From: Nocardioides sp.
GTDB taxonomy: Bacteria; Actinomycetota; Actinomycetes; Propionibacteriales; Nocardioidaceae
Assembly: GCA_020636915.1 (NCBI GenBank)
Contig: JACJWV010000002.1
Location: forward strand, 348,880 to 412,879
DNA length: 64,000 bases
Direction: 5' to 3'
Shown here: piece by piece, positions 18,121-27,888 of the stretch
Layout of the letters: every line of letters starts with the position of its first letter
How positions within the stretch are numbered: position 1 is the stretch's first letter
Made by a program: the position numbers and the translations under genes
The notes under the pieces: model-generated
Database searches by the model: none
Seen by the model: the letters and a program-made list of their open reading frames with translations, nothing else
What the model was told of the DNA's origin: nothing

Positions 18121-18424
18121 CGCCGGCAGCTGCGGGGCCGACGAAGGAGCGTCAAACCGAGGCGTGGCGCCGCAGCGAACCTCGAGCCGGGCGGACGCCA
18201 CCGGCGACACGGCGAGGGAGCGACGAGGAGGCCACGCAGGGACGGCGACCCCGCCGACCCCGCTCGGCGGGGGCGCCGGCCGCTGCGAGGCCGACGAAGG
18301 AGCGTCAAACCGAGGCGTGGCACCGCAGCGGACCTCGAGCCGGGCGGACGCCACCGGCGACACGGCGAGGTAGCGACGAGGAGGCCACGCAGGGACGGCG
18401 ACCCCGCCGACCCCGCTCGACACG
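18121..18424. repeat. Two tandem copies of a 153-bp unit
   Basis: Copy 1 runs 18121-18273 and copy 2 18274 to about 18424. They differ at only a few positions; the shared block GACGAAGGAGCGTCAAACCG starts near 18140 and 18293. 153 is a multiple of three, so open frames on both strands carry an in-frame 51-residue duplication, but none shows a start signal or recognisable domain. Read as non-coding duplication in the spacer between the ABC operon and the phosphoesterase gene. Confidence 0.85.
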
Positions 18425-18435
18425 ACCGACCCCGC

Positions 18436-19911
18436 TCAGTCCGGGTAGCGCAGCGGCACCCAGTTGCCGGTCTGGAAGGTCCCGTCGGTCTGGAGGGTCA
18501 CCCACTGGATGCCGGCCGGCCGGCCGTCGCGGTAGGTGACGAGGCTGACGTCGGCGGGTCGGCGCGGCTTGCTGCCGAGGGCGATCGCGTACGCCGCACC
18601 GCCGGTCGTGCCGGTCGTGTAGCTGTAGCCGACCTCGCCGTCGGGTCCGGCCACCCGGTCCGGGCCGGCGCGCACGTGGGTGTGGCCGCCGAGCACCAGG
18701 TCGACGCAGCCGCGCTCGAGGGCCGCGGCGCCGAGGTTCGCGTCGTGGACCAGGATCGTGGTGACCGGCCGGCCTTCGGCGTCGGAGGAGCAGGCCGCGT
18801 CGGCGAGCCGGTCACCGACCTCGGAGAAGCTGAGGCCGGACTCGTCGCGCCAGTTCCCCAGACCGCTGGACCGTGGGTCGTCGACACCGAGCAGCGCCGT
18901 CCCGGCCGGGCCGTCGACGACCTCGCCGTCGAGCATCGTCCAGCCCTGGTCGGCGAGGTAGGTGTGCACGAAGTCGCCGTGGTCGTGGTTGCCCGCGACG
19001 CCCCAGCGGTCCAGGCCGTCGAAGGCGGCGTCGACCGAGTCCAGCGAGAACGCCTCCCAGCTCTTGCCGGCCGAGGTGTCGTCGCCGCCGTCGTACACCG
19101 CCGTCGCGCCCGCGGCGTCCGCGATCGCTCGCGCGACCGGGTCCATGCCGATGTTGTCGTGGCGGTCGGAGACGAAGGCGACCACCGTCTCCCCGCGTCG
19201 GGGATCGCGCAGCGGGAGGTCGGCCGCGGCGGCCGCGGCGGCGGCGTAGAAGGTCTTGCTCTCGTCGTAGGTGCTCACGGCGCTCTGGATCAGCCGGTGG
19301 GTCGACGCGGTCGTGACGTCGCCGCGCACCTCGATGCCGTCGAGCTCGTCGGGCACCGGCACGTCGGGACCGAGGAACGACGCGAGGGACTCCCAGCCCT
19401 CGCCGGACTGCACCGGGTCGTCGTGCGGGGTCCACGGCTGCCAGACGGCGAGGCCGAGCAGCGCCACCACGACCACGCCGCTCACGGCCTCCGGCAGCCC
19501 GACGTGCGACCGCAGCTCGCGCCGGCGCTGCGCACCGAGCAGCAGCCAGACCCCGACCGGCAGCAGACCGACCACCGCGCCGCGCAGCGCCGCGTCGACA
19601 GCCATCCCCTGGACCGCGTCGGTGACCTTCTCGACCTGACCCTGCGGCTGGCTGGCCAGCAGCGCGTAACGGTTGACGAGGTCGTCGACCGAGGTCGCGT
19701 CGGTCTTGCCGAGCCGGATGTCGACACCGACCACGCCCCCGGTGTCCAGTCGGACGTCCGGCAGCACCGGTCCGGTGTGCAGCACCGCGCGGCCGCTGAG
19801 GTCCGGGCTGACGAAAGCGTCATGCCCGGCGACCACCACGGCGCGGGTGCTGCCGAGGAAGAACAGCAGCGCCGCCACCACCGCGCAGGCGAACCAGACC
19901 CCGGCGAGCAC
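18436..19911 (-). CDS. Membrane-anchored calcineurin-like metallophosphoesterase
   Basis: About 491 residues. An N-terminal membrane helix, an extracytoplasmic segment and a second helix near the middle (VSGVVVVALLGLAVW) precede the phosphoesterase domain. Metal-binding motifs are in order: AFVSDRHDN (D-x-H), YDGGDDTS (GDxx(D/T)-like), VAGNHDHG, LVHDAN and LGGHTHVRAG. Substrate unknown. The start is uncertain: GTG 19911 is the first standard start codon after the upstream rlmB stop, while a non-standard CTG lies further upstream. It follows rlmB closely and is probably cotranscribed. Confidence 0.82.
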   Translation of the reverse strand: MLAGVWFACAVVAALLFFLGSTRAVVVAGHDAFVSPDLSGRAVLHTGPVLPDVRLDTGGVVGVDIRLGKTDATSVDDLVNRYALLASQPQGQVEKVTDAVQGMAVDAALRGAVVGLLPVGVWLLLGAQRRRELRSHVGLPEAVSGVVVVALLGLAVWQPWTPHDDPVQSGEGWESLASFLGPDVPVPDELDGIEVRGDVTTASTHRLIQSAVSTYDESKTFYAAAAAAAADLPLRDPRRGETVVAFVSDRHDNIGMDPVARAIADAAGATAVYDGGDDTSAGKSWEAFSLDSVDAAFDGLDRWGVAGNHDHGDFVHTYLADQGWTMLDGEVVDGPAGTALLGVDDPRSSGLGNWRDESGLSFSEVGDRLADAACSSDAEGRPVTTILVHDANLGAAALERGCVDLVLGGHTHVRAGPDRVAGPDGEVGYSYTTGTTGGAAYAIALGSKPRRPADVSLVTYRDGRPAGIQWVTLQTDGTFQTGNWVPLRYPD

Positions 19912-19954
19912 CAGGGCCTGCGTCGTACGCCGTGACGTCAGCTGCGCGTCCCTG

Positions 19955-20902
19955 CTAGGCGCGCGCCTGCGCGATCGCGTAGAGCGCGACCGAGGCGGCC
20001 ACGCCGGCGTTGAGCGACTCCAGCGACGAGGCCATCGGGATCGACACCAGCTGGTCGCAGGTCTCGGCGACCAGGCGGGACAGCCCGTTGCCCTCCGAAC
20101 CCACGACGACCACGAGGGGGCCGTCGGCGAGGTCGAGGTCCGGCAGGCTGACGTCGCCGTCGGCGGCCAGGCCGACGACCATGCAGCCGGCGTCCTGGTA
20201 GGCCTTGAGCTGGCGCACCAGGTTGACCGTCTGGGCGACCGGGGTGCGGGCGGCCGCACCGGCGCTGGTCTTCCACGCGGACGCGGTCATCCCGGCCGAG
20301 CGGCGCTCGGGGATCACCACGCCGTGCGCGCCGAACCCGGCTGCGCTGCGGACGACCGCGCCCAGGTTGCGCGGGTCGGTCACCGAGTCGAGCGCCACGA
20401 TCAGCGGCGGCTCGCCGGCGTCGGCAGCGGCGTCGAGGAGGTCGTCGGGGTGGGCGTACTCGTACGCCGGGATGCGGGCCGCCAGGCCCTGGTGGACCGC
20501 GCCCCCGGTCATCCGGTCGAGCTCGCCGCGGGCGACCTGCTGGATGTTGAGCCCGCGGTCGGCTGCGAGCGCGAACGCCTCGCGGGTCCGGTTGTCGCGC
20601 TCGACGCCGTCGGCCACGTAGAGACCGGTGACCGGGACGCCGGCGCGCAGCGCCTCGACGACCGAGTTGCGCCCGGCCACCCACTCGGCCTCGCTGCCGG
20701 ACTTCTTGCGCTGGGGTCGCTTGGCCGCCGACTTCTCGGCGCGCTTCGCGGCCTTGTACTGCGCGTGGTACGGCCGGTCCTTGGCCTTCGGCGTCGGGCC
20801 CTTGCCCTCCAGACCGCGGCGCACGCGACCGCCCGACCCCGCGGTCGGGTTGCCCTTGCCGCTCTTGCGGATCGCGCCCTTGCGCTGTGAATTGCCAGCC
20901 AC
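19955..20902 (-). CDS. rlmB: 23S rRNA (guanosine-2'-O)-methyltransferase RlmB (SpoU family)
   Basis: 315 residues. A long Lys/Arg-rich N-terminus (about 60 residues) precedes the substrate-binding domain (WVAGRNSVVEAL) and the SPOUT catalytic domain. SpoU motif 1 is LDSVTDPRNLGAVVRSA, motif 2 VVVGSEGNGLSRLV and motif 3 IPMASSLESLNAGVAASVALY, which form the trefoil knot and bind SAM. Methylation of G2251 in 23S rRNA is the family role. It lies downstream of cysS on the same strand, the usual actinobacterial order. Confidence 0.93.
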   Translation of the reverse strand: MAGNSQRKGAIRKSGKGNPTAGSGGRVRRGLEGKGPTPKAKDRPYHAQYKAAKRAEKSAAKRPQRKKSGSEAEWVAGRNSVVEALRAGVPVTGLYVADGVERDNRTREAFALAADRGLNIQQVARGELDRMTGGAVHQGLAARIPAYEYAHPDDLLDAAADAGEPPLIVALDSVTDPRNLGAVVRSAAGFGAHGVVIPERRSAGMTASAWKTSAGAAARTPVAQTVNLVRQLKAYQDAGCMVVGLAADGDVSLPDLDLADGPLVVVVGSEGNGLSRLVAETCDQLVSIPMASSLESLNAGVAASVALYAIAQARA

Positions 20903-20909
20903 GTCAGTG

Positions 20910-20966
20910 TCCTTGTCGGTGGTCGAGTAGGTCGTGACGGAGGAGCGACCGTATCGAGACCGCGGC
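20910..20966. repeat. Short spacer element between cysS and rlmB
   Basis: The 66-bp gap carries GTGGTCGAGTAG and CGTATCGAGACC around a GGAGGAGCG centre. From memory, similar spacer elements are common between actinobacterial genes. No second clear copy is in this window, so the assignment is tentative. Confidence 0.3.
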
Positions 20967-20968
20967 CA

Positions 20969-22375
<1,407 letters not shown>

Positions 22376-22381
22376 TCCGCG

Positions 22382-22391
22382 AGTCTAGAGT
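22382..22391. promoter_or_regulatory. Symmetric bidirectional -10 for cysS and the C39-like gene
   Basis: Only 22 bp separate the two divergent start codons. TAGAGT (22386-22391, plus) ends 6 nt before GTG 22398. TAGACT (22387-22382, minus) ends 6 nt before GTG 22375. Both use the same CTAG core, so the two genes would be leaderless and served by overlapping -10 elements that cannot be occupied together. Confidence 0.55.
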
Positions 22392-22397
22392 TCGCAG

Positions 22398-23606
22398 GTG
22401 CGACGCCTGACATCCGCGATCCTCGCCACCGCCCTGCTGGTGCCGCTCGTCACGATCTCCGCTCCGGCACAGGCCGTCCCGGCCCGCCGGATCGCCTACG
22501 GACAGTGGGACTCACCGGCGCAGCTGCGGTCCGGCACGACCGCCGGCACGCGCGTCACCGCGGGCCGGATCTCGCTGCCGACGGGCACCGCGACCGGGCG
22601 CTGGACCTCGCCCTGGACGTCGCCCGGCTTCGCGCTGACCGAGCTCGTCGCGTCCTGGTCCGCGCGGACGCCCGGCGACAGCGCGGTGCGCGTCGAGGTC
22701 CGCGGCCGGACCGGCTCGACGACCTCGAGCTGGGACACGCTGGCGGTCTGGGCGGCGGGCGACCGCCACGTGCGTCGTACGACGTCGTCCGGCCAGGCCG
22801 ACGACCTCGGCTCGGTCGCGGTCGACACGTGGCGGGTGCCGGGCGGCGTGACGTCGTACCAGCTCCGGTTGACGCTGACCCGCGCGGCCGGCCAGGCGTC
22901 GTCGCCCTCGGTCGACACGGTCGGAGCCGTCGCGTCCCGGCTGCCCGACGTCTCCGACGTCCCCACCTCGCGGCCCGGCCCGGCCCGGGGCGTCGTGCTC
23001 GACGTGCCGCGCTACTCGCAGATGATCCACTCCGGCGAGTTCCCGCAGTACGGCGGCGGCGGCGAGGCGTGGTGCTCCCCGACCTCGACGTCGATGGTGC
23101 TCGGCTACTACGACGCGCTGCCCCGGCCCGCCGACTACCGCTGGGTGGGCGCCGGGCACCGCGACCCGTGGGTCGACCACGCGGCGCGGATGACCTACGA
23201 CTACGACTACGACGGCACCGGGAACTGGCCGTTCAACACCGCGTACGCCGCCTCGCTCGCCGGGCACGCGTTCGTGACGCGGCTGCGGTCGCTGCGCGAG
23301 GCCGAGCGGTACGTCGCCGCCGGGATCCCGCTGGTCGCCTCGATCGCCTTCGGACCCGGCGAGCTCACCGGGGCGCCGATCTCGTCGAGCAACGGCCACC
23401 TCGTGGTGATCGTCGGCTTCACCGCCTCCGGCGACGTCGTCGTCAACGACCCCGCCGCCGCGACCGACGCCGGCGTCCGGCGCACCTACGACCGCGGCCA
23501 GCTCGAGGACGCCTGGATCCCCGCCTCCGGCGGCACCGTCTACGTCATCCACGACGACGCCCACCCGCTCCCGGCCGGCCTCCCCGGCGCCCCTGCCCGC
23601 CCCTGA
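22398..23606 (+). CDS. Secreted C39-like peptidase-fold protein
   Basis: 402 residues. A signal peptide (residues 1-26, ending APAQA) is followed by a beta-rich N-terminal domain to about residue 190. The C-terminal papain-like Peptidase_C39_2 domain has VLDVPRYSQM, the candidate nucleophile in EAWCSPTSTSMVLGYY, and the His segment SSSNGHLVVIVGF followed by VNDPAA. The layout fits actinobacterial extracellular C39-like proteins. Protease activity is inferred. The usual Gln before Cys is replaced by a Gly-Glu-Ala-Trp-Cys context. Leaderless GTG start. Confidence 0.85.
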   Translation: MRRLTSAILATALLVPLVTISAPAQAVPARRIAYGQWDSPAQLRSGTTAGTRVTAGRISLPTGTATGRWTSPWTSPGFALTELVASWSARTPGDSAVRVEVRGRTGSTTSSWDTLAVWAAGDRHVRRTTSSGQADDLGSVAVDTWRVPGGVTSYQLRLTLTRAAGQASSPSVDTVGAVASRLPDVSDVPTSRPGPARGVVLDVPRYSQMIHSGEFPQYGGGGEAWCSPTSTSMVLGYYDALPRPADYRWVGAGHRDPWVDHAARMTYDYDYDGTGNWPFNTAYAASLAGHAFVTRLRSLREAERYVAAGIPLVASIAFGPGELTGAPISSSNGHLVVIVGFTASGDVVVNDPAAATDAGVRRTYDRGQLEDAWIPASGGTVYVIHDDAHPLPAGLPGAPARP

Positions 23607-23641
23607 CCCGGGCTGGGGGTCCGGCGCTTGCGGGTCTCGGG

Positions 23642-23727
23642 TTTTGTCGGCCGGCCGACGAAATCCGGGGCGGGACGACGAAGCTTCGTCGTCCCGGATC
23701 GGAAATCGTCGGCCGGCCGACGAAACT
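23642..23727. repeat. Palindromic repeat family B, full copy 1
   Basis: Three nested palindromes: TTTGTCGGCCGGCCGACGAA at the left, a perfect 26-bp palindrome centred on AAGCTT (23671-23696, core GACGACGAAGCTTCGTCGTC), and the outer motif again at the right (23706-23726). The same central 26 bp recur at 50937. It lies between two convergent genes. Confidence 0.88.
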
Positions 23728-23757
23728 CCCCCCGCCCCGGCACCCCACCCGGGCCGC

Positions 23758-24540
23758 TCAGACCCCCCAGCCCCCGTCGACGTCCAGCTTCTGACCCGAG
23801 ACGAACCCGGCGCGGTCGGAGGCGAGGAAGCAGACCGCCTCGGCGACGTCGTGGGCGGTGCCGAACCGGCGGAGCGCGATGTTGCGCCGGGTGATCGCCA
23901 GCGCCTCCTCCGAGAGTTCGCCGGAGTCGATCAGCCGGGCGGCCATCCCGTCGGTGAGCATGCCGGGTCCGACGGCGTTGACGCGGACGCCGTACCGGCC
24001 CTCCTCCGCGGCCAGCGCCCGCACCATCGCGTCGACCGCGGCCTTGGGCGCCGACGAGAGCCCGTCGCGGACGGGGAACCGGGTCGTGGCCGCCGTCGAG
24101 ACCGCCACCACCGAGCCCTGGCTCGCGCGCAGGTGCGGCAGCGCGGGCTGCACGACGGCGAAGAACCCGGCAGCGTCGGCGGCCAGCTGCGCCGCCATCG
24201 TCGCGGGCGCCACCGCCGACAGGTGCTCCATCGGGACGTGCGGCCCGGCCGCGTGCACGAGCGTGTGCAGGCCGCCCCGCGCCGCCGCCTGCTCGACGAG
24301 CGACGCCGCGTCCTCGACGGCGGTGGGCGCCGCCAGGTCGAGGGGGTACGCCGACGCGTGCACGCCCCACTCCCGCGCCGCCTCGACCGTGGCCGCGCCG
24401 GAGTCCGGGCGCGAGCGGTACGTGACGACGACGTCGGACCCCCGCTGCGCCAGCAGGCGGGTGATGGCGAGGCCGATGCCGCCGCTGCCGCCGACCACCA
24501 GCGCGACCCCGTCGCGCCCACCGAAGTCCGTCACCGCCAC
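23758..24540 (-). CDS. SDR-family protein lacking the catalytic tyrosine
   Basis: 260 residues with the SDR fold: GGSGGIGLAI cofactor loop, NADP-favouring Arg in TYRSRPDS, Ser in VVAVSTAATT. The active-site YxxxK is changed to SxxxK (LSSAPKAAV), with Lys kept and Tyr replaced by Ser. NAVGPG and the C-terminal VSGQKLDVDGGW are normal. This resembles enoyl-reductase-like or non-catalytic SDRs, so dehydrogenase activity is doubtful. GTG 24540 is preferred because AGGGAGG ends 5 nt before it; the in-frame GTG at 24570 lacks such a site. It follows the molybdo-enzyme gene closely on the same strand. Confidence 0.85.
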   Translation of the reverse strand: MAVTDFGGRDGVALVVGGSGGIGLAITRLLAQRGSDVVVTYRSRPDSGAATVEAAREWGVHASAYPLDLAAPTAVEDAASLVEQAAARGGLHTLVHAAGPHVPMEHLSAVAPATMAAQLAADAAGFFAVVQPALPHLRASQGSVVAVSTAATTRFPVRDGLSSAPKAAVDAMVRALAAEEGRYGVRVNAVGPGMLTDGMAARLIDSGELSEEALAITRRNIALRRFGTAHDVAEAVCFLASDRAGFVSGQKLDVDGGWGV

Positions 24541-24573
24541 CGCCGCCTCCCTGTCACTGCTCAGCGTCACTCC

Positions 24574-26130
24574 TCAGCCGGTCGCCCTGAACCGGATCGT
24601 GTGCCAGCCTGTCGCGCCGTCGGGCACGACGTCGTGGGGCTCGCCGGTCTGCACCAGACCGGTCGTGTCGGTGGCCCGCACCCGCAGCGTGTGGTCGCCC
24701 GGGTCGACGTCGAGGGTCGCGGCCCACTGCACCCAGGTGTCGTCACTCGGCACCCGGGCGAGGTCGGCGGCCTGCCAGTCGCCCTCGTCGACCGACACCT
24801 CCACCCCGGCGATCCCGGTGTGCTGGGCCCAGGCAACGCCGGCGACCCGGCCGCCGGACGCCGCGACGTCGCCGCCGTCGCGGGGCACGTCGATGCGGGA
24901 GGACATCTTCACCGGGCCCAGCTCGGACCACCCGCGCTCGGTCCAATACGCCGAGATGTCGCTGAACCGCGTCACCTCCAGGTCGACCACCCACTTGCAC
25001 GCCGAGACGTAGCCGTAGAGGCCGGGCACGATCGTGCGGACCGGGAAGCCGTGCTCGATCGGCAGCGGGTCGCCGTTCATCGCGATCGCGAGCATCGCGT
25101 CGCGGTCGTCGGTCAGCACGCTCAGCGGCGTCCCGCAGGTCCAGCCGTCGCTCGAGGTCTGCAGCACCGCGTCCGCGCCGTCCTGCACGCCGACCTCCCG
25201 CAGCAGCTCCGCGACCCGGACCCCGCTCCACCAGGCGTTGCCGATCAGGTCGCCGCCGACCTCGTTGGAGACGCAGCAGATCGTCACCCACGCCTCGGTG
25301 CGCTGGCGGTCGACGAGGTCCTGGTAGGTGATCTCGACCTCGCGGTCGACCAGGCCGTGGATGCGCAGCCGCCAGCCGTCGGGCTCGAGGGCGGGTACGA
25401 CGATGGCCGTGTCGATCCGGTAGAACGCGTCGCTCGGCGTGGCCCACGGCGGCATCCCCGCCACGTCGACGGCCACCCCGTCCGGCACCTGCGGCTTCGT
25501 CACGCCCGGCAGCCGCAGCAGCCGGCGCGCCTGCTCGACCTGCCGGCGACCGGCGCCGACCGCGCGCCCGGCCGCCCCGACGGCCACGGCCGCGACCGCG
25601 ACCACCCCAGCGCGCACCAGGAACGCTCGGCGGCTGTGGGCCGGGGGCGGCGCGCCCGTCCCGACTGCCGGCTCGGCGGCGGTTGCCGGCTCCCGCAGCG
25701 GCCCGGTCAGCAGCGCCAGGCACCCGAACCACGTCAGCAGGCCGATGAGCAGGGCGACGTACTCCACCAGCGACTCGCCGCGGCGCGAGGCGACCGCGAG
25801 CACCCCGACGACGGTCAGGCCGCCGAAGACGACCGTCGGTCCCGCCCAGCCCCGGCGGGCCAGCGCGCCCGCGACCGCGAAGAGGACCGTCAGGAGCACC
25901 AGGATCCCGATCACGAGCGCCGTCTTGTCGTGGTGCTTGAAGACCTGGATCGCGCGCTCGGCCGCCGAGCCGGGGGTCTCGCGGATCACCAGGTCCGCGA
26001 CGGCGACCACCGGCGACCCATGGGTGGTCGCGAGGCTGGCGACGCAGTAGCTCGTGGCGAGGCCGGCGTACCCGGCGACGACGCCGGCCAACGACCACGC
26101 GCCGCGGGAGGTGCCCCGGGAGGTGCTCAT
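24574..26130 (-). CDS. Membrane-anchored molybdopterin oxidoreductase, sulfite-oxidase type
   Basis: 518 residues. Four hydrophobic helices in the first 150 residues are followed by a Tat-like RRAFLVRAG and another helix, then the SUOX molybdenum-cofactor domain from about residue 225. The Mo-binding Cys is in ICCVSNEVGGDLIGNAWWSGV, and GFPVRTIVPGLYGYVSACKWV is the conserved loop near the pterin. The C-terminal MoCo dimerisation domain (VEVSVDEGDWQAADL) is present. The substrate may be sulfite or an S/N-oxide. Leaderless ATG: CACAAT on the minus strand ends 6 nt upstream. Confidence 0.9.
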   Translation of the reverse strand: MSTSRGTSRGAWSLAGVVAGYAGLATSYCVASLATTHGSPVVAVADLVIRETPGSAAERAIQVFKHHDKTALVIGILVLLTVLFAVAGALARRGWAGPTVVFGGLTVVGVLAVASRRGESLVEYVALLIGLLTWFGCLALLTGPLREPATAAEPAVGTGAPPPAHSRRAFLVRAGVVAVAAVAVGAAGRAVGAGRRQVEQARRLLRLPGVTKPQVPDGVAVDVAGMPPWATPSDAFYRIDTAIVVPALEPDGWRLRIHGLVDREVEITYQDLVDRQRTEAWVTICCVSNEVGGDLIGNAWWSGVRVAELLREVGVQDGADAVLQTSSDGWTCGTPLSVLTDDRDAMLAIAMNGDPLPIEHGFPVRTIVPGLYGYVSACKWVVDLEVTRFSDISAYWTERGWSELGPVKMSSRIDVPRDGGDVAASGGRVAGVAWAQHTGIAGVEVSVDEGDWQAADLARVPSDDTWVQWAATLDVDPGDHTLRVRATDTTGLVQTGEPHDVVPDGATGWHTIRFRATG

Positions 26131-26185
26131 CCGGCGATTGTGGCTGCTCGGCGACCGGACCGGCGCGCTCAGGCATGATCATTCC

Positions 26186-26677
26186 GTGACATCCACGCCC
26201 CCGAGCGGCCCCCGGATCGGCATCGGCACCGACGTGCACCGGCTCGTCGACGGAGCCGCGATGCACCTCGCGGGCCTGCACTGGCCCGACGAGCCCCAGG
26301 GCCTCGAGGGCCACTCCGACGCCGACGTCGCCGCCCACGCCGCCTGCGACGCGCTGCTCTCCGCCGCCGGCCTGGGCGACCTCGGCTCGAACTTCGGCAC
26401 GGCCGACCCCGCCTGGGCCGGCGCGTCCGGTGCCGCGCTGCTCGCCGAGACCGCGACCCGCGTGCGGGCGGCCGGCTACGAGATCGGCAACGTCGCGGTG
26501 CAGGTCGTCGGCAACCGGCCGCGGCTGGGCGCCCGCCGCGCGGAGGCCGAGGCCGCGCTCAGCGCCGCCGTCGGCGCCCCGGTGAGCGTCTCCGCCACCA
26601 CCACCGACGGGCTGGGCCTCACCGGCCGCGGCGAGGGGGTCGCCGCGATCGCCACCGCGCTGCTGGTGACGGGCTGA
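26186..26677 (+). CDS. ispF: 2-C-methyl-D-erythritol 2,4-cyclodiphosphate synthase
   Basis: 163 residues, MEP isoprenoid pathway step 5, homotrimer. GIGTDVHRL carries the zinc Asp and His, GLEGHSDADVAAHA the third ligand and substrate loop, LGDLGSNF the next conserved loop, and TTTDGLGLTGRGEGV the C-terminal motif. It is slightly separated from ispD by the divergent nirD-like gene. Leaderless GTG: CATGAT (26174-26179) ends 6 nt upstream. The upstream in-frame extension to 26054 is antisense to the molybdo-enzyme and rejected. Confidence 0.95.
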   Translation: MTSTPPSGPRIGIGTDVHRLVDGAAMHLAGLHWPDEPQGLEGHSDADVAAHAACDALLSAAGLGDLGSNFGTADPAWAGASGAALLAETATRVRAAGYEIGNVAVQVVGNRPRLGARRAEAEAALSAAVGAPVSVSATTTDGLGLTGRGEGVAAIATALLVTG

Positions 26678-26735
26678 CTCGCGTCCTGGCGCGCGTACTG
26701 TCGCGCCCCCGGGGGCCGGGGGCGGGTCGGAGCGA

Positions 26736-27074
26736 TCACACCGCGGCGTGCTTGCGCTGCCCGACCAGCACCACCCCCTCGACCACGCGGACGTCGTACG
26801 CGGGGATCGAGACGTGGTCGTCCTCCAGGCACCTGCCGCTGCGCAGGTCGAACGCGTGCTTGTGCGCCGGCGAGGCCACGAACGGCACTCCGTCGCGGAC
26901 CCCGACGATCCCGCGCGCGATGACCGACGCCTTGGCGAAGGGGTCGTGGTTGCCGAGCGCGTAGACCTCGTCGTCCTGGGTGCGGAAGATCGCGACCGCC
27001 TGCCCGTGCACGAGCGCCGTCGCACCGCGCTCGACCTCGAGCTCGGCCACCCGGCAGACGGGCTGCCACTCCAT
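26736..27074 (-). CDS. NirD-like Rieske-fold protein without cluster ligands (orphan)
   Basis: 112 residues, the usual size of the small subunit of assimilatory NADH-nitrite reductase. The Rieske fold is recognisable (QAVAIFRT, VYALGNHDPF, SPAHKHAFDLRSGRCLEDD), but both Cys-x-His and Cys-x-x-His are changed (NHD and SPAHKH), as known for NirD proteins. No nirB or other nitrogen gene lies in this window. GGGAAGGGG precedes the ATG. A set of direct repeats lies immediately upstream. Confidence 0.82.
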   Translation of the reverse strand: MEWQPVCRVAELEVERGATALVHGQAVAIFRTQDDEVYALGNHDPFAKASVIARGIVGVRDGVPFVASPAHKHAFDLRSGRCLEDDHVSIPAYDVRVVEGVVLVGQRKHAAV

Positions 27075-27086
27075 GCGTGCCCCTTC

Positions 27087-27124
27087 CCTGGTACGCCCTG
27101 GTCACCCTGGTACACCCTCGGTAC
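27087..27124. repeat. Short direct repeats upstream of nirD-like gene
   Basis: CCTGGTACGC-CCTGGTCAC-CCTGGTACAC-CCTCGGTACGC: three to four units with a period of about 10-11 bp, close to one helical turn. The position, starting 13 bp before the nirD-like start, fits an activator or repressor array, but no known consensus is recognised. Confidence 0.5.
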
Positions 27125-27216
27125 GCCGAACGTAGGGGCGCCGGCGTCAAGGCGTTGTTTCGCCGTGTAACAACCAGGAAAATCCCGGGCCGCGAGCGCC
27201 GTGGAAGACTCCGGAC

Positions 27217-27888
27217 GTGCCTGCCGCCGTCGTGATCCTCGCCGCGGGCGCCGGCCAGCGGGTCGGCGCCGGCTCCAACAAGGTGCTGCTGCCACTGGGC
27301 GACCGGCCGGTGCTGGCGTGGTCGGTGCTCGACGCGCTCGCCCTCGCAGACGTACGACGGGTGCTCGTGGTCGTCCGGCCGGGCGAGCACGACCTGGTGG
27401 CCGGCGCCCTCGGGCCCCACCTGGGTGGGAGCGAGGTGGTGGTCGTCGAGGGCGGCGCGAGCCGCCACGCCTCGGAGTGGAACGCGCTGCGGGCGCTGCG
27501 GCCCGAGATCGCGTCCGGGGCGATCGACGTGGTCGCCATCCACGACGGAGCCCGGCCGCTCGCCGGTGCGGCGCTGTTCGAGGCGACGATCGCGGCCGCC
27601 CACGAGCACGGCGGCGCGATCCCCTGCGTGCGGCTGCCGGGACTGCTGGCCCTCGACGGGCACGAGCTGCCTGCCGAGCTCGACGGCGTGCAGACGCCCC
27701 AGGCGTTCCGCGCGCCGGAGCTGCTGGCGGCGTACGAACGTGCCGAGGCCGACGGGTTCGACGGCACCGACACCGCGGGGTGCTGGGCGCGCTACTGCGA
27801 CCTGCCGGTCGCGGCGGTGCCGAGCAGCCCCCGCAACCTGAAGATCACCTTCCCCGAGGACCTGGACCTGGCGCTCAGGCTGACGTGA
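27217..27888 (+). CDS. ispD: IspD-type cytidylyltransferase with degenerate dimer arm
   Basis: 223 residues, MEP pathway step 3. The CTP-binding loop LAAGAGQRVGAGSNKVLLPLG, HDGARPL, TPQAF and C-terminal LKITFPEDLDLAL are kept. The segment between GAIPCV and TPQ is shorter than in the family and lacks the usual TDT(I/V)K and TVDR motifs, which belong to the arm that reaches into the partner subunit. A leaderless GTG follows AAGACT (27205-27210) by 6 nt. Its last 14 bp overlap a convergent second IspD-like gene that keeps exactly these motifs. Confidence 0.88.
   Translation: MPAAVVILAAGAGQRVGAGSNKVLLPLGDRPVLAWSVLDALALADVRRVLVVVRPGEHDLVAGALGPHLGGSEVVVVEGGASRHASEWNALRALRPEIASGAIDVVAIHDGARPLAGAALFEATIAAAHEHGGAIPCVRLPGLLALDGHELPAELDGVQTPQAFRAPELLAAYERAEADGFDGTDTAGCWARYCDLPVAAVPSSPRNLKITFPEDLDLALRLT

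Noticed and set aside
18043..18423. Minus-strand frame of 126 codons with an internal 51-residue duplication
   Set aside because: No start signal, no recognisable domain, Pro/Arg-rich translation; the duplication is explained by the 153-bp DNA repeat.
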